A stretch of 64,000 bases of DNA, taken from assembly GCA_013399115.1 (NCBI GenBank), contig VXAA01001094.1, forward strand, positions 224,914-288,913, given 5' to 3'. The position numbers and the translations under genes were made by a program. This document shows, in pieces, positions 55,461-64,000 of the stretch. Numbering within the stretch: position 1 is the first letter of the stretch; every line of letters starts with the position of its first letter. The notes below the pieces were generated by a model that was given only the letters and a program-made list of their open reading frames with translations, did no database searches and was not told the origin of the DNA. This DNA is from Anseranas semipalmata. Its lineage: Eukaryota > Chordata > Aves > Anseriformes > Anseranatidae.

Positions 55461-56670
55461 GGTTCACAGATTAACAAACTGGTTGAGCTTGGAAGGGACC
55501 TCTGGAGGTCACTTGGTCCAACTCTCCTGCTCAAGAAGGGTCACCCACATCTGGTCACCCAGAATCATGTCCAGTTGGCTTTTGAATATCTCCAAGGAGG
55601 GAGACTCCACAACCTCTCTGAACAACCTGTGCCAGTGCTCAGTCACCCTCACTGTGAAAAAGTGTTTCCTGATGTTCAGGTGGAAGCTCCTATGTTTCAG
55701 TTTGTGACCATGGCCTCTTGTCCTGTCACTGAGCACCACCAAAAAAAACCTTGGCTCTGTTCTCTTTTCGTCTCCCTTCAGGTATTTATAGGAATTGGTA
55801 AAGTGCCCCAGTCTCCCCGGAGCTTTCTCTTTTCCAGGCTGAACAATCCCAGCTCTCTCAGCCTTTCCTCACGGGAGAGATGCTGCAATCCCTTAATCAC
55901 CTTCATGGCTCTTTGCTTGATCTCTCTGCAGTAGCTCCTTCTCTTTTTTGTACCGCAGAGCCCAGGAATGGACACAGTGCTTCAGCTGTGACCTTACCAG
56001 ACCAGCGCTGAGTAGAGGGGAAGGATCACCTCTTTCAACCTGCTGGGAATACTTTGCCTAATGCAGCTCAGGCTAACATTAGTTTCCTTTGCGGCAAGGG
56101 CACACTGCTGGCTTGTGTTCAACTTTGCATCCACTGGTGCCTGGGGTTGTTCCTCCCCAGCTGCAGGACTAGGCACTTCTCATTGAACTTCATGAGGTTC
56201 CTGTCAGCCCCTTTCTCCATCCTGTTGAGGTCCAGCTGGATGGCAACACAACCCTCTTGTGTATCCGCTGCTCCTCCCCGTTTTATGCCATCTGCTAACT
56301 TGCTGAGGGTATACTCTGCCCCATTGTCTAGACCATTAATGAAGATGTTAAACAGGACTGGACCCAGTACTGATCCCTGGGATATACAGCTAGGTACTGG
56401 TCTCCAGCTAGACTTTGTTCCACTGATCACCACACTCTGGGCCTGGCCATTCAGCCAGTTTTCAGTCCACATCACTGTCTGTTCATCTGGCCCATACATC
56501 AGCCACTTGTCTATGAGGCTTTTATGGGAGACCATGTCAAAGGCATTACTGAAGTCCTGGTAGACAATGTCCACTGCTCTTCCCTCATGTACTAGGCCAG
56601 GCATTTCATCACAAAAGTTTATCAAGTTGAGATATATGTGTTTCTCCATTAAACATGTTTGCTTCTGCAA
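55461..56670 (-). mobile_element. CR1 LINE with reverse transcriptase part
   Basis: The longest CR1 copy here, about 1.2 kb in minus orientation. The upstream block (56670-56119) encodes part of the reverse transcriptase with DIVYQDFSNAFDMVSHKSL and GSVLGPVLFNIFINGLD. The expected FADD catalytic box reads LADG, so the enzyme would be dead. The downstream blocks (55975-55778 and 55742-55509) encode the ORF2 end in another frame. The element is truncated at its 5' end and frameshifted. Confidence 0.93.
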
Positions 56671-58851
56671 GTCATGATGCTAATGACTTGGAGTCACTTA
56701 GAATTGATGAAAAAATAGTTTGTTTTTCATTTAATGCATGAGTACCAGTAGAGTCCTGCCTGACTATGTAAACCAACATATAATGGTAAATATGCAAAAA
56801 GTCATGTTGTAAGAATTGCCAGCTAAGCATTCAAAAGGAATGTTTTTAACCCTCATCTCTCTTTGCCTCCTTTCCCACTTGTAAGATCTCTTTTTCATTT
56901 ATCCTCAATTTACATGGGCATTATGAAAATAAATGATTTATGAAGCACTTAGCTATTCAAGAGATGAATGCTTTAGAAAATTTAACCAGCAAATTCATAG
57001 AAGAGTTTAAATAATGTGTGGCAAATAAGGCCAAGAACCATAAGTTAAATGACAGTAAGCAAAATAATTATCAATAACAAAAAACATGACAATCAGTTAA
57101 TATATCCTGAATAAAACAGGACTGGTATGGAAAGAAACACCACCAACCTATTCTAATGAAATTAAAGACTAACAGAATTTGTAGACTCAAAGGAACCAAA
57201 TTAATGGTCCATAAGTACCCTTATTTCTGGTATTTCCTGACTCTGATATGTTCTACTCTGCAACCTAAAGAGGTTGTTTTAGTACTTTTTGTGTATGTGA
57301 GATATATATTTCATAATTTGTTTTCATTTTCATAAAACTTGTCTTTCCTCATGTTTACACAAAGAAATAACCTTGGAAAACATTTTAAATGCTTCCCTGT
57401 TAACAAAAATTCCAAATTCTTGCAGACTGCCACAGTTAACGAGATTTCCATATGCCATCAGAAATGCTAGCTTAGTGGAACAAAGCCTTGCCTGGTTCAA
57501 GAATACAGTTATTTTCTCTTCCTCTTCTCAACCAAGAAGTTTTGAACTGTGAGAAATTTTCCTCAGAACTTTGCTTTTCTAGTATCTCTTGAACAACCAA
57601 GTGCATACTGCACTACAGGTACTTCTGTGGGTTACACATTTTGGCATGGCATTGCACCCTCAAAATCAACTCCATCTGCAGAAAATCCTTCAAGAATTGA
57701 AGTCATAAGGCTTTTAAGAGGGCAATCTTTCCACTGCCATGAAAACAAAGACACCCAACTAAACCTATATACTATGTATCCAGAGCTCTAAAAAAGAACA
57801 AGACTCAGGGACTGAAGGTGTCTGCTGGCATATTGTTGGTAAGTATTATAGACACAAGTAGTCAGTCAGTGAAGAAAGTGAAAATAAAACTAGAAATTTT
57901 AAATCCATGGCAGTGGATTTTAAATTTCAAATCCATAGCAACACAGACATGGTGGCTTTTGTATTTCAGGTGTTGCAAGGTTATATCAATTTGAAACCCG
58001 CTTATAAAGAGGCTGAACAGATTGTTGCTCTCTATTGCACTGGTAACGTGGTTCTGTCCTTTCTGCTTTGGGGTAAGAAAAGCAGTCATTATACATCTAA
58101 TTGTTAATTACCAACACCTTGCAACCTTGTACAATGGGATTATTTTTAATGTAATCATGTACACTGCAGAAGATTTTCAAGGCCTTATTCAGTGTGCATG
58201 GCCATGGTGCTGAGCACTAATGAAACATAAAAAGAGACTGCTATGCCCCATAGAACTTCTTGCCTAAAGTAAGACTTTTAGTTTTCTGTTTTTTTTTTTT
58301 TTGTTTGTTTGTTTGTTTGTTTGGTGTGTGTGTTTTTTTGTTTGTTTTTTAAATCAAGGATCTTTGTCAATATTGTCTCTGCAAGAGTGGCTGAGAAGGG
58401 ATAAAACAGTAAAGAAACGTGGAAAATATACTCAAAATGTAAGAGCTTTCTAGTCTCATGGCTGAAAAATCTGGTGTCTCGGAGAGTTTCAAAAGTAGGA
58501 AACAATCTGCTAATTCCACTATGCCATGTATCTCACCTGTTGTGAAATTTCTCTCCCTACAGGTGTTTTAGGGGTTACTGGGTGTCATAATAATCGTGCC
58601 TGTGGTTATGTACTGATAGCCTTGTGTTTCAGCAAGGATAGTGCTATGGGGGAGGGCAGGAGAAACTCTCTTTTCGGTTTTGTTTGTTTAGTAAGTTTTG
58701 CTCTGTCAAACTCTTGAAAATATATCCTGTTTCGGGAAATCAGTGTACATTAAAGAGAACAGCATTTATTATTAAGTTTACAGTACACCTCGCCATTGAG
58801 GCCTAGATATGTAGCTAGCTGGGCAGTGTGTGCAAAACCGTGTTTTGAAAG
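56671..58851. other. Non-coding stretch
   Basis: No gene is supported. It contains a (GTTT)n/T-rich repeat at 58288-58350. The plus-strand frame around 57975-58090 follows an AG but shows no resemblance to a known protein. Confidence 0.55.
58288..58350. repeat. T-run and (GTTT)n repeat
   Basis: A poly-T run passes into about five GTTT units, then GTGTGTG and further T-rich sequence. Confidence 0.85.
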
Positions 58852-58864
58852 TGCCATCTAGTGG
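58852..58864 (-). promoter_or_regulatory. CTCF-like binding motif
   Basis: On the minus strand the bases read CCACTAGATGGCA, matching the CTCF core CCASYAGRKGGCA at every position. It lies about 30.6 kb past the DSP end. It may mark a domain boundary between DSP and the next genes; binding is inferred only. Confidence 0.5.
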
Positions 58865-60034
58865 CTCCCTAGCTGGTATGTGTTGGAAAGGGAAGTTCAT
58901 CTTTCTGAAATCCAGGGTCTGACCGAAGGCCACGCTGGCTTCAGAGTCGAGGTGGTAAGTGGCGAGGCCTCGGCAGCTGTTTGCAGCCCACAATAAGGAG
59001 TATAAATGCTGTAACCTGGCCCAGATAGAAGATGTGACTGGAATAGGAAAAACTCTGCAAACGCCCCCAGGAATGTGGATGTGCATCTAGCTGCTGCATC
59101 TGGATGCAAAATTAAAGTGTACGCACAGACGCACGGATAAAGGGCACACAGGGATAAATGAGTTTTAATTCTTTCCTGGCAAGTAATCTATTTTTCCCAA
59201 GAAGAATACAGCCCCTAAATGCCCAGTTTAAGCTGATTAGTAATAGAGATGCTTTCCTTAATTGCATTTCTTGAACTCCTTTAAATTAGCCTGCAGACCT
59301 CAGGGGTCTTCAGAGACAGAGTGAAAATCACTGATGCACTTAATTTTCTTAGAAACATAGGAACAAATTAACTGGGTCAAAATAGATGGGGCAGATTTTT
59401 TAGCAAATTAGTAGTATTTTTGTTTAGGCATAGCCTACAGCTTTGTGACTAGAAAACCAGAGAAAGGAAACCAAACTTTGTTTTCAACCAGATTTTGCTG
59501 AAGAAAACCCAAAAGCTTTGTAGCTCTGTGTAACAACTTCAAAATGACTTCATTGTTTCCCAAGAGCCGCTGAATTCTATATGGGCTTGTAGTAGCTTTA
59601 CTACTGCTATAGTTTAGAGTTCTTAGTCTGGCATTAGTTCCTCACAGAAATCATCACTTTTGGCTACTGATCCTTTTCTGCAAGTGACAAAGGAACAGTA
59701 AACCAATATAAATCAATGCACTATTTCATCTTTTTACAGTTTCAGAAGACCACAAATCAGTCTCAGAAGTTATAATTTTAATTCACTTTCAACTAATTTA
59801 TGACTCAAATGTTCTTTCAGATTGTTCTCTTGTGGCTGGAATAAATGGACCATTCACTCCTTGTTCCATTTATGCATATCTGTCATAATGAGTGAAGCTG
59901 TGCAGAAAGATACAAACTTTGCAAAAAGCAGTTAGATAAGCAGAAACTTTATACTCATTTATGACTTAAAGGAAATGTATAACTGACTTGAAACTGGCCC
60001 TGTACTACACTTTATTCAATAGCGAGGTTGTTTG
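58865..60034. other. Non-coding stretch, possible conserved element
   Basis: No gene is supported. The part 59100-59340 has the look of a conserved non-coding element (homeodomain-like TTAAT/ATTAG motifs, no repeats), but this cannot be judged without an alignment. Confidence 0.35.
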
Positions 60035-60107
60035 TATTTTATTTTATTTTATTTTATTTTATTTTATTTTATTTTATTTTATTTTATTTTATTTTATTTT
60101 ATTTTAT
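60035..60107. repeat. (ATTTT)n pentanucleotide microsatellite
   Basis: About fourteen perfect TTTTA units in a row (73 bases), the longest pure simple repeat in the window. Confidence 0.95.
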
Positions 60108-63100
60108 CCAGTTCTTCTTTCTTGTGGTGCTGGTAGTTGAATATGGGATGAAATATATTGATTTGCACAAATACCTTGTCCAGCTTCAGACATGTGCTTA
60201 AGTCTCACCACTTCAATGTGGTTCATACAAATGTTTAGCTAAACATATGTTGAGCTTTTTGTTGTTGTTGTTTTCACAGATATACATGTTTTTCTGAATT
60301 GGGGTCGAAGCACTAATGATTGCACTATACATAAAAATAGATGTTCATCTTGTTGCTATATCTGTTTTTAATAATTTGGGAGACACTCAGGCACCATGGT
60401 GTTGTGGCCTAGACATACTTCTTAACCTTCTAAGACCCAAATAACTGATATAACATATGATAAAAACCCAAAAAGAAAGGAAAATAACCCACAAAGAGCC
60501 ATCAGTACAGGAATCTTAAAGTCCCACAGAAATAATTCTGTTCATTTAGTTCAAGATTACACATTCCCGATCTTTACAGTTGAAATGAGTTACATCTGGA
60601 ACACTAAGAGGGAACACCAATTTTTCATTTTTGATAGATATTTTAGAATTAAACCAAATGATGTCCCTTGAAAGTGATAAGGGGCCATATGGCTATAGAA
60701 GAACATTGTTTTTTCCTAATTCTATTGATGCATTAAATCATGCTAAAATTTGACATGTTCCTGCCTCTCCCACATGATCATTTTGGAGATTCATCCTCTA
60801 ATCAAAAGCATTATCCAATGAAAGAAACTCTTCTCAGAAACCATTATCAAAAAGCAAAGATTTTTCCAGAAAGTTCACAAAAGTCTTCACTTCACCACAG
60901 AGCATTTGCAAAAGCAAAATGCAGATGCTTCCTCAAGTTCTACTTATATGACCCTTAATTTAAAATGTGTTTCTTTTTAAAACATGGCCTATAAAGATGC
61001 TTGGGGGGGAGCTCAACACAGTCATTTAGGAAACAGAAACTTTAGACATGTGGTTGAAATATGGTGGGAGAAAAATAGAATGCATCAAATTAATGACATT
61101 GAGAGCAATTTCAAATGCAATTTTCCTATTATTTTCTCTTCAAATGGGATTCTGGAGAGCCAGGGGACAAAGGCTAAGTGAGCTAATTGGCCTTGCAGTT
61201 TGTCATTGATTATTTGTATTTAGCTTTAAGTTTGTAACACAAACCCTTCTGAGGGGTAAAGCACTCAACAGAACAACTGTCAGCTGTTTATCTGCTGTTC
61301 TGATCTTCAGGATGACCAGGAAAATGGTGCTTTTCCTGTATATAGTTACTGCCTATAGCTGATCAATGAGTGAACTGAAAGTTTGTTAAATTAGTTAGTG
61401 TATTACACACACACACACACACAAAGTGTAACCAATACAAAATTTTATACCAAGATATTGCAGCTTGAGTCCCTTTTAATTGCTGCATTTATAGGCAGTT
61501 TCAGCCAAGGAAGGCCTAAATGCATGATAAGGCAGGACAGCATTGTTGAATCTCTTGTTGCTGAAAAGCTGTTGTGTTTAGGGATCTGCCATCGCCTCTG
61601 CTAGTCTGGAGAAAAGAAGAAAAAAAGCTTTGCTATTGGGAGCCTACTGCCAGTGTATCCAACACTGATAAATAAGAGATGGAAATCAGTGCACTGTAAA
61701 AGACTTTCTTTAGTTTTTGCATGGTTCACAGTGGCCAGTTCAGTAGAGGAAGGGAAGTTCCACACTGAGCTGGTATTTAAACCTTGCTAGCCAAAATGAG
61801 GCCCAGGTGTTGCTACTTCATTTTGTACAGCTAAAGTGCATTTGTGTAAAAGGGTTGGCCTCTTACATGGCTCACACAGACTTGACAAATAATGGAACAC
61901 AAGCTTTCTGTCTAGTTGTATACCCACAGAAACGATATATCTTGACTTCCAGGAACTGTATGCTTACAACATGCTTTATTCATCAGAGTTCTTTAAAACT
62001 GCACACAAAAAAGGCAGTGGTGACAAGGGGTAGGACAAGAAACCAAATGGGAGGGAGCGAATAACATTTAGGAGATAGAATATTAATATACTATGGATTC
62101 AGATGATTCTTTTCCCCCTATGAAACAGTTTGTGAAGGGAGCATAGTGGTCAACTCAAGTCTGTAGGCACAGCTTCTCTGGACCTCTGCTGATATTCTCC
62201 AGCTGAAGGGTCTGGTTACGAATGTGCCACATTCTCACAGAGCCTTAACTGGATCTGGCAGGACTTATTGTTTAGGCATTATGTGGTGCAAGGACTTGTT
62301 GCTTCAGGAGGGAGAAGATTCCTTGGCAGACTACCCTGCAACCGAGTGACTTGCAGGTCTCGTCAGGAGGTTTAATGTACTCTTGGGCACTGCCTGTCTG
62401 TTCTGCTTCTACAGGGTGGGAGAGGGACCTGTGGGCAAAAATTTGTGCCTTTCCCAACTTATTTGTTCCCAAAGGGAAGGCAGCTGAGGAGCAGACTCAT
62501 TTCTTCCATGCAGGGGCTGTTACTTTTTCCAGACATAGCAAGAGGGAACAAGGAAAATTTAATCGCATCAGGTTCCATGTGTAGCTCTATTAGCCAGTGA
62601 CAGTCTTGCCCTGGGAAGCCTTAGCCAGCAGATTTTTCCTCATGATGCTGCAGAATGAGAGGCTACCTCTAATCTCATGCAATGCTCTGGAACATGCTAT
62701 GCATTGGGTTGTCATTTGAAAAAATAGCCATGTTAATAAGCCTGGACGAAAGTCCAAGCTTCCATCTCTACCATTTTCTCAGGAGGGGAAAGTTTTGGGG
62801 GCTTGTATGCCAAAAATCATTCACCTCTTTTTAAAATACCACACTACTGCACACATCTTTCTTAAATCGCTTCCCCAAGGCTCAGGTATCTGTCCAAGTT
62901 AGATGTGCATCTGGCTCCTTGCTTTCAGAGATCTGCTCTGGACCATGGCCAAGCCCCTTGCATATAAAATTGTTGGAGGTTTTCTACAGGCAGTAAAGAG
63001 GGGCTACTGTAACCATCCCTGTTACTCATCAGTTAATTTACTGGAAACCTGGAGACTTCTGCAACTGGCCAAATATTCCTTCTGGAGACACACAACATTC

Positions 63101-64000
63101 CGGAAAATAAAATAATTAAAAAGGTATTACAATCTGCCAAATGATGTATCCATGTTGATAGCAAAGAACAGTCTTTTTATTCTTTTGCTATTTAAGGTTA
63201 CAAATTCTGCCAAAAAGTTATTAGCACCAATAGGTGTATATGGGAATGGCACCAATTTTTTTTAGTCATCCTGAAGATCAGAACTCTAGATGAAATTTTG
63301 GCTATTGAAATGAAGACCATCTTCCCTTCCCTTATTACTTGAAGGACTTATCCTCTTGTTTTGTTTACAGGAGAAAGTAATTTCATTAAAAATTCAGAAG
63401 ATGAAGGTAAATTTAATAAATCTGATATAAAGAATTTTAAGGGATTCTTTCATTCAAAATTTTTCTCATATTGACAGAATAAAGGGCATAGAACCATTGC
63501 AAGTATATGGTGCAAAAAGACAAGAAATGCAGTAGGGTTAAGAATAAGACAAGTATATGTTTTACGGCAGATATTGGGATAGTACCTGGAAATGATATTT
63601 CAAATCTAGTCCAGACTTGCTACAGAGTGCTTATGGATTGCAGACTTTATAAGGAAGAGCATTCACTGCAAAAAGCAAACAGGAAACCACATTTTAAAAA
63701 TGATAGCTGAACATATGGAAGTTTTCACATGCATGATGTGAAGTGAGGACTGTGCGTGTGTATGTTATTAACAGGCAGTGCTACAGCTGACTCTGTATCA
63801 CAATAGGCCTGTATTGGAACAGACTCCAAAGCACTATTCTAGTCTTAACCATAGTAAAGAGCGCATGCCTAAACTGAGAGGTCGGTTACAATAGCTGAGG
63901 AGCCACTCTGTAATAATGTACAAATTCAAGTGTTTTGACCTACAGTGTTTATTGTATGTATGCATTTCTTTTACCTAGTGAGAGACTATGGAGAAAAAGC
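60108..64000. other. Non-coding stretch to the window end
   Basis: No gene is supported. There is an AC run at 61406-61424. Open frames are short and lack splice context. Confidence 0.55.
61406..61424. repeat. (CA)n microsatellite
   Basis: A short CA-dinucleotide run, about nine units. Confidence 0.9.

Noticed and set aside
57907..58107. Plus-strand frame after an AG near 57969
   Set aside because: No donor in a sensible place, no known family.
1..64000. tRNA, rRNA, CRISPR or operon-like features
   Set aside because: None seen; vertebrate nuclear sequence, so bacterial-type features are not expected.

Overview
The window looks like the nuclear genome of a bird, probably a galliform. The large plus-strand gene encodes a desmoplakin very close to the vertebrate protein, the interspersed repeats I recognise are nearly all CR1 (chicken-repeat-1 type) LINEs, and introns are compact (about 0.3-1.6 kb).

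Left part, 1-28,265 (+): the 3' part of DSP, desmoplakin. Twenty exons are present, matching human exons 5-24 as I recall their boundaries. They encode about 2,655 residues: most of the plakin domain (spectrin repeats with an embedded SH3), the whole coiled-coil rod, plakin-repeat domains A, B and C, and the Gly-Ser-Arg tail. Exons 1-4 (about 200 N-terminal residues, including the plakophilin/plakoglobin-binding head) lie upstream of base 1. All phases join without a frameshift. The large rod exon carries an internal in-frame splice donor at the position used in mammals to make the short isoform DSPII.

Middle part, about 31.8-45.2 kb (-): a series of short blocks that read as Gly-X-Y collagen triplets on the minus strand. 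Several keep both splice sites and have lengths typical of collagen exons (54, 54, and 44 = 45 minus one base; 128 = 129 minus one base). Several carry frameshifts, stops, or Gly codons changed to Arg, Ser, Glu or Val. I read this as the decaying remains of a collagen gene lying tail-to-tail with DSP. I cannot name its type. It is the most interesting object in the window.

Right part, about 42.9-64 kb: no convincing protein-coding gene. It holds CR1 LINE fragments (five in minus and one in plus orientation across 32.4-56.7 kb), an isolated CpG-rich block at 52.7-53.0 kb, one good CTCF-like motif near 58.86 kb, several microsatellites, and long stretches in which I see nothing. The genes that follow DSP in mammals (SNRNP48, BMP6) were not recognised. 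Two single unresolved bases (N) occur at 35,976 and 42,671, so local base errors are possible there.
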